37,329 nt of DNA from Bacteroidia bacterium (GCA_009929445.1 SAAL01000030.1:1-37329), one strand, 5' to 3'. Counted from the first letter of the stretch, positions 26,316 through 35,589 are shown. Notes: generated by a model not told the origin, from the sequence alone. Numbers and translations are program-made.

Positions 26316-29018
26316 ATGCACTACAAAACTTTACTGACACTTTGTTTACTGATCACTTTCGGTTTGTGGGTTACCGCCCAAACACCAGCCACCAAAGATT
26401 CAACAACTGTCATTTCGCAAGACCTGCCACCTATTGACTATGGTCAACCAAAAGAATATACCATTGCCGGCATTGAAGTAGAAGGCGCTGAGGCGTATGA
26501 TGACTTTGTGCTTATCGGTTTTTCAGGGTTGGCAGTCGGTCAGAAAATATCTATTCCAGGGACTGAAATAACCAACGCAGTGAAAAAATTCTGGGCACAG
26601 TCCATGTTTTCCGACGTTGATATTCTTCAGACTAAGTTTGAAAACGAAAAAGTCTGGCTTACGATCCGACTGACAATGCGTCCCAAAGTATCCGATATTA
26701 CTTTCAACGGCCTTAAGAAAAGCGAAATAGACGATATAACTCCTAAAATTGGTATTCAGAAAGAAAAACAGATTACTCCAAACATGTCTGACAGGGCAAA
26801 ACTAGAAATCAAGCGCTACCTGGACGAGAAAGGATTTGCCAATGCCGATATCAAAGTGTATCAAAAAGACGATCCTGAAAAACCCAATTACGTAAAAGTA
26901 GATATTTCCATTGACAAAAAAGAGAAAATAAAAGTTCATAAAATCTATGTAATCGGAAACAACGCCTTAACTGTCAGACAGATAGACAAGGCGATGAAGA
27001 AAACGAACGACAACAGTATTCAGAATATTCTGCGCTCTAAGAAATTCATCAACGAAAAATTCGAAGAAGATAAAGCCCTGATTGAAAAAGAATACAATGC
27101 ACACGGCTACCGCGATGCCTATGTGGTTTCAGACAGCATTGTGCCTTTCGATGGCAAATCTGTTGATATTTATCTTACTGTGGACGAGGGTAATAAATAC
27201 TATTTTGGCGACATCACCTGGATTGGTAACACGGTATATCCTTCGGATTATTTCAACAGTGTACTGGGCATTAAGAAAGGCGACATTTACAATCATACCT
27301 TACTGATGAAAAGACTCAACGAGGATGATGATGCCGTCATCAAAAATTATCAGAATAAAGGATATCTTTTCTCAAACATACAACCGGTAGAAGTATCGAT
27401 TCAGAATGACACTATCAACTACGAATTGCGTTTGTCTGAAGGAAAACCGGCTACTATCAACGAGGTGACAATCAAGGGAAACACGCGCGTTTACGAAAAC
27501 GTGATACGACGGGAGTTATTTACGAAACCGGGACAACTTTACAGTCAACAGGACATTGTCCGTTCTTTGCAGTATCTGGCTCAAATGCAGCATTTCGAAA
27601 ACGAAAAACTTTACAAGGATGTCGGCATGGAGCCAAATGAAGAAAATGGAACAGTAGATGTAACCTACAACCTCGAAACAAAATCGAGCGATCAGATTGA
27701 ATTCTCAGCCGGATGGGGAGCAGCCGGTCTGGTGGGCAGTGTGGGACTGAAATTCAGCAACTTTGCCATTCAGAATCTTTTTAAACCAGAAACATATCGG
27801 ATTGTACCACAGGGTGAAGGGCAGACATTTACCATCGATGCACGAACCAACGGAAATTATTACTCATCCTTCAGCCTATCGTTTCTTGAGCCGTGGCTGG
27901 GTGGAAAACGTCCCAATTCACTTTCCGTATCACTCTACTATTCAGCTACATCAGGCATGAGCGATCGTTACCTCAGTTCATATCAGAATATGTATTCCAA
28001 TTATGGCGGATATGGTGGTTACGGTGGTTACGGTGGATATGGTGGCTACGGAGGATATGGTGGTTATGGTGGTTATGGTGGTTACGGTAGCGGTTACGGC
28101 GGATATAATACCAGCTATGAAAATGAGGTGGATAAAAACAAATATTTTCGCATGCTTGGAGGCTCTATCGGTTACGGAAAACGTCTGAAATGGCCGGACG
28201 ATTACTTTACTTTTTATGGTCAGTTAGGATTTCAGCGCTACATGATCAAAAACTGGTATCAGTACGAAACCAATGTCACAAACGGAAATTTCAACAATTT
28301 CAGCTTAAGCCTCACCGCGAGCCGTAATTCTATTGATAATCCGCTGTTTACACGCCGGGGCTCTACATTCTCACTCGGTCTGGAAATTACTCCGCCTTAC
28401 TCCCTGATAAACGGTAAGGACTATTCGAGCGCTGCTATGACCGATGCCGAACGATACAAATGGCTGGAATATCACAAGTGGAAATTCAGTGCAAAGACCT
28501 TTACTTCGCTACTACCCATTGATAAAACTCCGGTACTGATGACCCGCGCGGAATTTGCTTACGTTGGACACTACAACAAAAACGCACGCACTCCGTTCGG
28601 TACATACATGTTTGGAGGTGACGGAATGACAGGATATGGCGGATATGCCAACGAGTACATTTCCATGCGTGGGTATGAAACAGGCCAGCTGACTCCCTAT
28701 GAATACGATTCCAATGGCAATGCCCGTCGTGTGGGTTATCTGTACAACAAATTCACCCTTGAACTCCGCTACCCCATTTCACTCGAACAATCGGCCACCA
28801 TCTGGGCATTGGGATTCCTGGAAGCAGGTAACAGTTTCAATAAACTCTCCGATTACAATCCGTTCAAACTAAAAAGATCGGCAGGGGTCGGGGTACGTAT
28901 CGTACTGCCTATGTTTGGTCTGATGGGTATCGACTGGGGTTATGGATTTGATTCTCAGGTGGGTGAAAACAAACCTCATGGAAGCCAGTTCCACTTTGTA
29001 ATAGGAAAAGAATTGTAA
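26316..29018 (+). CDS. bamA: Outer-membrane protein assembly factor BamA
   Basis: Omp85 protein that inserts beta-barrels into the outer membrane. 900 residues: signal peptide about 1-21 (ending WVTAQ), POTRA repeats about 45-430, then a barrel to the end with the terminal strand GSQFHFVIGKEL. The lid motif region reads VGVRIVLPMFGLMGIDWGYGF. An uncommon insertion at residues 563-596 is a run of Tyr-Gly-Gly repeats (see separate entry). The start at 26316 gives a normal signal peptide; the frame opens at 26256 inside uppS but that portion would not fit. Followed by two Skp/OmpH chaperone genes. Confidence 0.96.
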   Translation: MHYKTLLTLCLLITFGLWVTAQTPATKDSTTVISQDLPPIDYGQPKEYTIAGIEVEGAEAYDDFVLIGFSGLAVGQKISIPGTEITNAVKKFWAQSMFSDVDILQTKFENEKVWLTIRLTMRPKVSDITFNGLKKSEIDDITPKIGIQKEKQITPNMSDRAKLEIKRYLDEKGFANADIKVYQKDDPEKPNYVKVDISIDKKEKIKVHKIYVIGNNALTVRQIDKAMKKTNDNSIQNILRSKKFINEKFEEDKALIEKEYNAHGYRDAYVVSDSIVPFDGKSVDIYLTVDEGNKYYFGDITWIGNTVYPSDYFNSVLGIKKGDIYNHTLLMKRLNEDDDAVIKNYQNKGYLFSNIQPVEVSIQNDTINYELRLSEGKPATINEVTIKGNTRVYENVIRRELFTKPGQLYSQQDIVRSLQYLAQMQHFENEKLYKDVGMEPNEENGTVDVTYNLETKSSDQIEFSAGWGAAGLVGSVGLKFSNFAIQNLFKPETYRIVPQGEGQTFTIDARTNGNYYSSFSLSFLEPWLGGKRPNSLSVSLYYSATSGMSDRYLSSYQNMYSNYGGYGGYGGYGGYGGYGGYGGYGGYGGYGSGYGGYNTSYENEVDKNKYFRMLGGSIGYGKRLKWPDDYFTFYGQLGFQRYMIKNWYQYETNVTNGNFNNFSLSLTASRNSIDNPLFTRRGSTFSLGLEITPPYSLINGKDYSSAAMTDAERYKWLEYHKWKFSAKTFTSLLPIDKTPVLMTRAEFAYVGHYNKNARTPFGTYMFGGDGMTGYGGYANEYISMRGYETGQLTPYEYDSNGNARRVGYLYNKFTLELRYPISLEQSATIWALGFLEAGNSFNKLSDYNPFKLKRSAGVGVRIVLPMFGLMGIDWGYGFDSQVGENKPHGSQFHFVIGKEL
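28002..28103 (+). repeat. Tyr-Gly-Gly tandem repeat inside bamA
   Basis: Nine consecutive nine-base units encoding Tyr-Gly-Gly, then Tyr-Gly-Ser-Gly and one more Tyr-Gly-Gly. Third codon positions vary (tat/tac, ggt/ggc/gga), so the protein pattern rather than the exact DNA repeat appears to be kept. It lies in an expected surface loop of the barrel. Confidence 0.9.
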
Positions 29019-29206
29019 GTAAATGACCGTACCGGCTTTTGCACACTGATAAAATGTACTCATTGAATTTCCGTTTCATCACGCGCACACCGATATGATA
29101 ATCAACCACTTAACAAACATGTAAACTTTTGGCAAAGTATTTGATATACCAATATCACAAATACATTATTTTTTACATAAGAAACAAATTTTTAATCTAA
29201 TTGAAA

Positions 29207-29722
29207 ATGAAAAAAATATTTTTGACACTCTGCCTGATTGCCGGACTGGGATTTGCTGCTCAGGCACAGAAATTTGCTACCGTTGACATGGGCTACATCA
29301 TGAAAAACATACCGGCTTATGAGAGCGCCAACGAACAGTTAAACCAGGTGTCCAAAAAATGGCAGGCAGAAGTGGATGCCAAAATGAAAGAAGTGCAGCA
29401 ACTCTACAAAAACTATCAGACGGAGCTTGTTTTCATGTCGGACGAGATGAAAGTTAAACGCGAGGAAGAAATAGTGGCGAAAGAAAAAGCTGCTCAGGAA
29501 CTTAAACGCTCCTATTTCGGACCTGAAGGGGAACTCTTCAAAAAACGGGAAAGCCTGATGAAACCAATTCAGGATGAAGTTTACAACGCTATTCAGGAAC
29601 TCAGCAATACCAAAGGACTGGATCTGATATTCGACAAGTCATCGGCAATGAGTGCCATTTTTGTCTCTCAGAAGCTGGATATCAGCGATGAAGTTCTCAA
29701 AAAATTGGGATATTCCAAATAA
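29207..29722 (+). CDS. OmpH/Skp family periplasmic chaperone, first copy
   Basis: 171 residues. A signal peptide (MKKIFLTLCLIAGLGFAAQAQ) is followed by a Skp-like core: FATVDMGYIMKNIPAYESAN, a long charged coiled coil (about 35-115) and the C-terminal block LDLIFDKSSAMSAIFVSQKLDISDEV. Skp holds unfolded outer-membrane proteins for BamA. The start is set at the ATG 29207; a TTG six bases earlier is in frame but less likely. It follows bamA by 188 bases, and a second copy follows. Confidence 0.93.
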   Translation: MKKIFLTLCLIAGLGFAAQAQKFATVDMGYIMKNIPAYESANEQLNQVSKKWQAEVDAKMKEVQQLYKNYQTELVFMSDEMKVKREEEIVAKEKAAQELKRSYFGPEGELFKKRESLMKPIQDEVYNAIQELSNTKGLDLIFDKSSAMSAIFVSQKLDISDEVLKKLGYSK

Positions 29723-29736
29723 AATTTATAATTTTG
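29705..29736 (+). promoter_or_regulatory. Promoter before the second Skp gene
   Basis: TTG at 29705-29707, a 21-base spacer and TAATTTTG at 29729-29736, overlapping the end of the first Skp gene. It suggests the second copy can be expressed on its own. Confidence 0.5.
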
Positions 29737-29791
29737 CACACCGTTTTTTCAAAAAATCAAGAATAAAAAACTCAACTTAATAAAAACAAAA

Positions 29792-30346
29792 ATGATTAAA
29801 AAAATTGCATTATTTATGATTGCCTTGTTACCATTGGGAGCAATGGCACAAAGTCTCAAAATCGGTCACGTAAATTCACAGGAAATCATAGCCCTGATGC
29901 CTGAAGTGGAAACGATGAATACACAAATGAAAGAAGCACAGGATGCATGGGAAAAAGAGTTGCTTAAATCGCGCGAAGAATATTATGCCAAGATCAAAGC
30001 TTTTCAGGATGCGCAGGCTACCATGACTGAAAGTATCAAACAGGCACGTCAATCCGAACTGGCTGATATGGAACAAAGAATCAGCAATCTGAATCAGGCT
30101 GCAACCGACGATTTACAAAAGAAAAATCAGGAACTGGCTGCTCCGATTCTGGATAAAGTGAAAAAAGCGATGAATGATGTTGCTGCCGAAAACAATTTTA
30201 CTTATGTTTTTGACACTACTACTCAGACGATTGTTTACATGGGTCCATCGGCCAATGATATTACTCCGCTGGTGAAAAAGAAACTAAATCTGAAAGAAAA
30301 ACCGGCTGTAACTTCTCCTTCGGCTCTGCCGGCAGCCAAGAAATAA
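29792..30346 (+). CDS. OmpH/Skp family periplasmic chaperone, second copy
   Basis: 184 residues with signal peptide MIKKIALFMIALLPLGAMAQ, then LKIGHVNSQEIIALMPEVE, a coiled coil (about 45-115, rich in Glu, Lys and Gln) and a C-terminal NFTYVFDTTTQTIVYMG block. Homologous to the gene before it but clearly diverged, so an old duplication. It has its own promoter and a strong terminator, so it may be expressed separately from bamA. Confidence 0.93.
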   Translation: MIKKIALFMIALLPLGAMAQSLKIGHVNSQEIIALMPEVETMNTQMKEAQDAWEKELLKSREEYYAKIKAFQDAQATMTESIKQARQSELADMEQRISNLNQAATDDLQKKNQELAAPILDKVKKAMNDVAAENNFTYVFDTTTQTIVYMGPSANDITPLVKKKLNLKEKPAVTSPSALPAAKK

Positions 30347-30370
30347 CAATGCCTGCATAAACAAAAACTT

Positions 30371-30409
30371 AAAAAAAGCTGACCAAAGTAAATTGGATCA
30401 GCTTTTTTT
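30371..30409. terminator. Bidirectional terminator between skp2 and the YgbA-like gene
   Basis: Twelve-base arms pair perfectly (30371-30382 with 30398-30409), with a further CC/GG pair and T/A runs on both strands. The right arm overlaps the stop codon of the convergent YgbA-like gene. Confidence 0.85.
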
Positions 30410-30713
30410 ATTTCCTGTCTTTCAGTACATGAATCAGGTAGTCAAATGGATGGTAAAGGAGCATACGCGGACCCGCATACCGCATTATCACACGGATATT
30501 CTCTCGCATGTCGGCTTTGTAACAATGAATTTTACATTCGGCACAGGCACCTTTTTCATCGCCAAACGGACACTTATCCAGTTTCTCCTGTGCATACCGG
30601 TTGGTGGCTTCACACCGGGGGCACAACTCGCCCGGGGCTGATTTGTGCTTCCTGCGGCAGTATAGCCGGATCATTTTTTCTACAGTTTCCTTTTCGTAAC
30701 GTATGGACGACAT
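30408..30713 (-). CDS. YgbA-like cysteine-rich protein (nitrous oxide-stimulated promoter family)
   Basis: 101 residues. Seven cysteines at 19, 31, 34, 48, 57, 60 and 64 (CPRC; CPFG; CAEC...HC) look like a metal or iron-sulphur site. The end PFDYLIHVLKDRK and the ETVEKMIRLYC start fit the YgbA family (PF11756), which in E. coli is induced by nitric oxide. In an anaerobe it may serve the nitrosative stress response; that is inference. It lies three bases after the MerR gene, so the two form an operon. Confidence 0.85.
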   Translation of the reverse strand: MSSIRYEKETVEKMIRLYCRRKHKSAPGELCPRCEATNRYAQEKLDKCPFGDEKGACAECKIHCYKADMRENIRVIMRYAGPRMLLYHPFDYLIHVLKDRK

Positions 30714-30716
30714 TTT

Positions 30717-31064
30717 CTATGCTTCGTTTTCTTCAGTACTGCTGCCCATTTGGGCTATCAAACCTTTCAATTCGTTTCGGATATTACGGAGTCTTTCGGT
30801 GAGTTCCTGCTGTTTTGCTATCGAATCTTTCTTCTCGCTCAATTTTTTCCTCACACCTTCCAGTGTCAGTTTCTGCTCGTTGATAAGATACATGATTTGT
30901 TTCACCAGCTGAATATCTTCTTTGGTGTAAAATCTCGTGCCCTTGTCGTTTCGGCGGGGTTTCAGCTGTTTGAACTCCTTTTCCCAGAAACGAAGATTGG
31001 ACTGATTGATCGAAAACATTTCAGCCACTTCGGAGATGGAATAATATAATTTTTCTTTTGCCAT
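30717..31064 (-). CDS. MerR family transcriptional regulator
   Basis: 115 residues. A winged-helix MerR domain is seen in YYSISEVAEMFSINQSNLRFWEKEFKQLKPRRNDKGTRFYTKEDI, followed by a coiled-coil dimerisation helix (about 64-105) and no long sensor domain. This short MerR type is common in Bacteroidetes. It is the first gene of a two-gene unit with the YgbA-like protein and may regulate it. The effector is unknown. Confidence 0.9.
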   Translation of the reverse strand: MAKEKLYYSISEVAEMFSINQSNLRFWEKEFKQLKPRRNDKGTRFYTKEDIQLVKQIMYLINEQKLTLEGVRKKLSEKKDSIAKQQELTERLRNIRNELKGLIAQMGSSTEENEA

Positions 31065-31156
31065 ATTTCAGCATTTATTTTTTACAGGTAAAATAATATG
31101 AAACAGCCATTAAACACAAATTTTCACCCATGAGAATAAAGATGGATGGCGTGTTC

Positions 31157-31172
31157 TCCCGATAAATCGGGA
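31157..31172. repeat. Short perfect palindrome
   Basis: TCCCGATAAATCGGGA, six-base arms around TAAA, in the spacer between mltD and the MerR gene. I recall similar TCCCGATnnATCGGGA sequences in other Bacteroidetes spacers but could not check. No further copy was noticed in this window. Confidence 0.5.
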
Positions 31173-31250
31173 CAGGCTATACGTCCTTAATTTTAAAAAA
31201 ATAAAAAAACTTCGTATGAAATAATCAGATGATCCATATTCCGGGAGTAA

Positions 31251-32600
31251 TTACCGTTTTGGAATTTTCAGCTTTTGTCCTGTCTTTATTTTTGAAGTCC
31301 TCATTCCATTGGCTTTTCTTATTTTGGCCACAGTGGTTCGGTATTTCTTAGCAATTGAGCCCAAATTCTGTCCTTTCCTGACCGTATGATAAGTAAATTT
31401 GGATTTCGAATCTCTTTTTGGCGGATTATATACCGGTTTGGGGATTTCCACTTCATCCCGCCGGTTATCAACAAGCGTATTGGCTTTGTAGGCGTATATT
31501 TCATCCCTGCGGTCGATGAAAAGGTTGGCGTAATTATGAGGCAGGCAGACCGGATAAGGTTTGATATCACCGGGAATAATATCGCGCCGGTATTGAGGAT
31601 TGAGGAGGCGAAGTTCGTCCATTTGAATATTGAGAACCGAAGATATTTGTTCCATGTGAACACGTCTGTTGAGCATGATGGTATCGGTGAGTGCCGGAAT
31701 ACGAATTTTAGCAGCACAAATATTGTGTTTATCGGCATAATTCATCACATAGCCGGCAGCAATAAAAATAGGAACATATGATCGGGTTTCGGATGGTAAA
31801 TAAGGATAAATAGCCCAAAAATCGCGCTTTCCTCCGGCACGGCGTATGGCTTTGTTCACATTGCCCGGGCCGCAGTTGTAGGCTGCAATAGCCAGATGCC
31901 AGTCCGAGAAAATGGAATAGAGTTCTTTCAGGTATTCAGCCGCCACTTTGGAAGATTTTACAGGATCCATCCTTTCGTCCACCAGCGTATTGACTTCAAG
32001 TCCGTACATTTTTCCAGTACCAATCATAAACTGCCAGATACCGGTAGCTCCGGCTCTTGAAACTGCCTTGGGGTTCAGGGCTGATTCGATGATCGGCAGG
32101 TATTTCAGTTCGAGCGGAAGCCGCATCGCTTCCAGTGCACTTTCGAAAATCGGAAAATAGTAATCACTCAAACCCAGCAGGTATTCCACCTGCTTACGGC
32201 GTTGTTGTGTATAGATATCTATAAACGATTTTACCGCCGTATTATAAGGCATTTCTATCAGGTGAGGCAGTTTTCGGAGTCTTTCGCGGTACTGATTCTC
32301 ATCGGTGAGCGGATTGGATTGCGATATGCAGTTGGAGGTAACGTTTTTGTCGACCGCCCAGTTTTGAAGTAAAAAATCCAGCGAACTTGTAAAGTCATCC
32401 GGAATGACTGTTGCCGAGTCCGGATCTTCATCTTCATCCAAATCAAAATCGGTACTATCCGGTTCTGTTTCTTCCTCATCGGCCTCTTCAATCGTTTTGA
32501 GGGGCTGATTTTGAATTACGCGGGTGACCTGTGTGTAAGCCGGTGAAAGGAGGATTAAAAAAAAGACTATTAATACGATATAATTAATTTTGACTTTCAT
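31251..32600 (-). CDS. mltD: Lytic transglycosylase with LysM domain, MltD-like
   Basis: Cuts peptidoglycan glycan strands to form 1,6-anhydromuramic ends. 449 residues: signal peptide about 1-23, an acidic linker (about 38-68), an SLT domain with catalytic Glu172 in IIESALNPKAVSRAGATGIWQFM and the AYNCGPGNV block, then one LysM (about 402-447, HTVRKGQNLGSIAKKYR). Only one LysM is visible, against two or more in many MltD proteins. Fourth gene after parA, parB and DUF5683, an order common in Bacteroidales. Confidence 0.94.
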   Translation of the reverse strand: MKVKINYIVLIVFFLILLSPAYTQVTRVIQNQPLKTIEEADEEETEPDSTDFDLDEDEDPDSATVIPDDFTSSLDFLLQNWAVDKNVTSNCISQSNPLTDENQYRERLRKLPHLIEMPYNTAVKSFIDIYTQQRRKQVEYLLGLSDYYFPIFESALEAMRLPLELKYLPIIESALNPKAVSRAGATGIWQFMIGTGKMYGLEVNTLVDERMDPVKSSKVAAEYLKELYSIFSDWHLAIAAYNCGPGNVNKAIRRAGGKRDFWAIYPYLPSETRSYVPIFIAAGYVMNYADKHNICAAKIRIPALTDTIMLNRRVHMEQISSVLNIQMDELRLLNPQYRRDIIPGDIKPYPVCLPHNYANLFIDRRDEIYAYKANTLVDNRRDEVEIPKPVYNPPKRDSKSKFTYHTVRKGQNLGSIAKKYRTTVAKIRKANGMRTSKIKTGQKLKIPKR

Positions 32601-32629
32601 TCTTGATTGTAATTAATTAGGAGAGAGCT

Positions 32630-33346
32630 TTAAAAACGGATACTGCATTGCAATCCGTAAGCAGAGCGGGGATTTTGCTCGTATTCTATTCGCGCCGGTG
32701 CAACATTCAGCACCAAATCCTGACTGATATCAAAATCATAAAGATGAGCATCCACAAACGCATCCAGAAGTACCAGAGTATAATATCCCACAGAGAGTAT
32801 TACGCTCAGATCCCTGTATCTTCTGAACTGATCCATCCCTGTTTTCAGTCGGGCCTGATACGTTGTGACTCCTCCCGGGTAATTTTGCAGGGTGTATCCG
32901 CGGGGCAAAATTTTAATATGGTAATTGGTGGTTTCGTCGTTGTCAGAAATATCGATATAGGCATTTTTATAGGATGTGTATCGTGAGTTGTTCCATGAAA
33001 TGGCATAGGCAAAACCCAAAAATCCTCCGTAAACAATGGGCAGCTTCCAGTATTTGCGGTTATAAATTTGTCCGTAACCCGGAAAAATAGCACCAAGCCA
33101 CACGGATTTCATGGGGTCAGGTTTGAATTCGCGCTTTGTATCAACGATGGTATCGAAAACCAGTGTATCATTGAATGGCTGAATTGCACGTGAAACCGGC
33201 CCGGTTACTTCGGAAATATTTAAAGAGTCCGAAGCGGTTATCACTCCACCCGTAATTGTCTGAGAGTAACCATATCCGGCTACCAAAATAAGGAAACAAT
33301 ATATCAGGAAATTTTTTTTCAATTTTTGATGATGGTTACTGGCCAA
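32630..33346 (-). CDS. DUF5683 domain-containing protein
   Basis: 238 residues. A signal peptide (about 12-28, ending YGYSQ) is followed by a conserved KPDPMKSVWLGAIFPGYGQIYNRKYWKLPIVYGGF block, which is the DUF5683 hallmark, and hydrophobic segments (about 90-115 and 190-210). A membrane or envelope protein of unknown function, regularly found between parB and a lytic transglycosylase in Bacteroidetes. It sits 78 bases after parB and 29 before mltD. Confidence 0.85.
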   Translation of the reverse strand: MASNHHQKLKKNFLIYCFLILVAGYGYSQTITGGVITASDSLNISEVTGPVSRAIQPFNDTLVFDTIVDTKREFKPDPMKSVWLGAIFPGYGQIYNRKYWKLPIVYGGFLGFAYAISWNNSRYTSYKNAYIDISDNDETTNYHIKILPRGYTLQNYPGGVTTYQARLKTGMDQFRRYRDLSVILSVGYYTLVLLDAFVDAHLYDFDISQDLVLNVAPARIEYEQNPRSAYGLQCSIRF

Positions 33347-33424
33347 TTTTATCTTTTATTTTCTGCAAAAAAATGTTTTCACATCCTGTTTTTTTGTTGA
33401 CTAAAAAGGGACAAGCCTGAATAC

Positions 33425-34303
33425 CTAAATTCTGTCGATGAGTTGCATGATTTTCATCAACTGCTCATCGTCTGCAAAAGGAATTGTAATTTTACCTTTT
33501 CCTTTCTCGTCGCATGTGAGCTGTACTTTGGTATTGAAAATCTGACTCAGCTGATTTTTCAAATCGCCCAGTTCTTTCAGGTCGTTCAGCTTAGGCTGTC
33601 GCAGGGCTGGCTGTTTACCGCTCAGATTACCTGTTTCGGCATAGTTCCGAACCATTTCTTCGATCATACGTACCGGGTAATTATTTTTCAGTATCAGGTT
33701 GTAGAGTTTCAACTGGACTGCCGGTTCTGTAATTCCGAGTATGGCCCGTGCATGTCCCATGTCAATTTTCCGGTTTTTCAGGCCCATTTGTATTTCTGCC
33801 GGCAGGTGGAGCAGCCTCAGATAGTTGGCTATTGTTGCCCGCTTTTTACCCACCCTTTCGCTGAGTCTTTCCTGGGTGAGTTTGTATTCCTGTATCAGGC
33901 GGAAAAATGTGAGCGCAATTTCGATGGCATTCAGGTCTTCGCGCTGGATATTCTCAATCAGTGCCATTTCCATCACCTGATCGTCGGCGGCCGTTTTCAC
34001 ATAAGCAGGTATGGTTTTCAGACCAAGGGATTTTGCTGCTCTGTAGCGACGTTCGCCGGCAATAATCATGTAGGTATTGTCTTCGTTTTTACGCAGCGTG
34101 ATGGGTGAAATCACTCCGAGTTCTTTGATTGAGCTTGCCAGTTCGGCCAGTGATTCTTCATCAAAATGCGAACGGGGCTGATGCGGATTTGGCAATATCA
34201 GACTGAGTTCCACTTCGTTGATGGATGATGTTCCGCTTACTCCGAGGGAGTCCATCTCCATCAGTGCGCCCAATCCTCTGCCCAAACCGATATTTTTTGC
34301 CAT
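33425..34303 (-). CDS. parB: Chromosome partition protein ParB (Spo0J)
   Basis: CTP-dependent clamp that loads on parS and works with ParA in chromosome segregation. 292 residues. N-terminal LGRGLGALM; CTPase motifs NPHQPR (39-44) and GERRYR (83-88); helix-turn-helix TQERLSERVGKKRATIANYLRLL (about 140-162); C-terminal dimerisation region. It begins 31 bases after parA. No strong parS was seen nearby; only a partial match at 33182-33197. Confidence 0.97.
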   Translation of the reverse strand: MAKNIGLGRGLGALMEMDSLGVSGTSSINEVELSLILPNPHQPRSHFDEESLAELASSIKELGVISPITLRKNEDNTYMIIAGERRYRAAKSLGLKTIPAYVKTAADDQVMEMALIENIQREDLNAIEIALTFFRLIQEYKLTQERLSERVGKKRATIANYLRLLHLPAEIQMGLKNRKIDMGHARAILGITEPAVQLKLYNLILKNNYPVRMIEEMVRNYAETGNLSGKQPALRQPKLNDLKELGDLKNQLSQIFNTKVQLTCDEKGKGKITIPFADDEQLMKIMQLIDRI

Positions 34304-34334
34304 ATATTTTTATTGAGTTTTTTATTTATCCGAA

Positions 34335-35099
34335 TTATTTATGTTTGTCAATCAGCTCTTTGGCCAGGTCGAAATAATTAAGTGAACCGCGTGAATCGGG
34401 ATCATACTGCGAAATGGGTTTTCCGTAACTGGGAGCTTCGCTCAGACGGACATTGCGATAAATGGCCGTATCGAAAACCAGTTTGTCAAAGTGTTTCTTC
34501 ACTTCGGCCAGCACCAGGTTGGCTGATCGCAACCGGTTGTCGTACATAGTGATAAGGAAACCTTCGATTTCGAGTTTCGAATTAAGTTTGCTTTTGATTA
34601 TCTTAATGGTATTGAGGAGTTTACTTATCCCTTCGAGAGCGAAGTATTCGCTTTGAACCGGAATAATCACCGAGTCGGAAGCCGTCAGAGCGTTGACAGT
34701 TATCAGTCCGAGCGAAGGCGAGCAATCAATCAGTACATAGTCATAGTCGGTTTTCACCGGTTTGAGCATGTTTTCCATTACATGTTCCCGTTCGTTTAGG
34801 TGAAGCAGTTCTATCTCAGCTCCTACCAAATCGATGTGCGAGGGTAAAACCGATAAATTATCAATTTCGGTTTTCTGAATGGCCTGAGCAATGGGTACAT
34901 TGTCAATCAAACATTCGTATATTGTAAATTCAAGCCTGCGTATATCCAATCCCAGCCCCGATGAAGCATTCGCCTGTGGGTCGGCATCAACGAGGAGCAC
35001 TTTTTGGCCCAGATTGGCCAGTGATGCAGCCAGATTAATTGCTGTAGTCGTCTTACCCACTCCGCCTTTCTGATTGGCTATCGAAATCGTTTTTCCCAT
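34335..35099 (-). CDS. parA: Chromosome partition ATPase ParA (Soj)
   Basis: MinD/ParA-type ATPase for chromosome segregation. 254 residues. The deviant Walker A is KGGVGKTTT at 11-19, Walker A' is VDADPQANAS, and Walker B is YDYVLIDCSPSLGLI. First gene of the parA-parB-DUF5683-mltD operon, with a full promoter 111 bases upstream. Confidence 0.97.
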   Translation of the reverse strand: MGKTISIANQKGGVGKTTTAINLAASLANLGQKVLLVDADPQANASSGLGLDIRRLEFTIYECLIDNVPIAQAIQKTEIDNLSVLPSHIDLVGAEIELLHLNEREHVMENMLKPVKTDYDYVLIDCSPSLGLITVNALTASDSVIIPVQSEYFALEGISKLLNTIKIIKSKLNSKLEIEGFLITMYDNRLRSANLVLAEVKKHFDKLVFDTAIYRNVRLSEAPSYGKPISQYDPDSRGSLNYFDLAKELIDKHK

Positions 35100-35209
35100 G
35101 TATTTCTGTAATATAATTATCCGAAAATCTGTCAGTTATGAAGCATTAAATAAGTATCAGAACTTCATCATACACTCTATGCAGACGAATAGATTCTTTA
35201 TTTAAAGTG

Positions 35210-35240
35210 CAAAGATAATAAAATAAATTCAGCCATTCAA
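35210..35240 (-). promoter_or_regulatory. Promoter for parA
   Basis: The minus strand has TTG (35240-35238), a 20-base spacer and TATCTTTG (35217-35210), an exact -7 match. The leader to the ATG is about 110 bases. Confidence 0.6.
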
Positions 35241-35288
35241 TTCATGGAAAAAGCAGATGGGAATATACGTTTTTTTTTGTAACTACTA

Positions 35289-35322
35289 GCCCCCCAACCC
35301 CCAAAGGGGGGAATTTTTGGAG
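35289..35322 (+). repeat. REP-like GC-rich palindromic unit, copy F
   Basis: Begins GCCCCCCAACCCCCAAAGG; core CCCCCAAAGGGGGG followed by AATTTTTGG. Direct orientation, a single copy between parA and gldG. Its tail matches copy D (ACTTTTGG). Confidence 0.8.
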
Positions 35323-35589
35323 CAACTAATGTCATTTAAGCATTTAAATTTGACAGTTTTTTGTAAATATTATAATTTTTGAACCTACAATTGTTCTGAA
35401 ATTGCTAAATAAATTACTAATTGAAGTGCTGAGTAGTTATGTGTTAAACTGTTACAGTTGAAGAAAAACCGTATCAATTGTGTATCATCTGATTTCAAAT
35501 TCAATGTTGGCCGTTAAAATTCTAAATTCTTGAAATATATTAGATTTCTTACTTCATTCGAAATGACAGTCAGTATTTTATCTTTTTAC

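Noticed and set aside
33182-33197. Possible parS site near parB
   Set aside because: The sequence AATTGCACGTGAAACC matches the usual parS palindrome in about 12 of 16 positions and its left half is poor. It lies inside the DUF5683 gene, so chance is likely.
33443-34108. Open frame of 221 codons on the plus strand
   Set aside because: Antisense to parB, which is certain; phenylalanine-rich shadow without a signal or domain.
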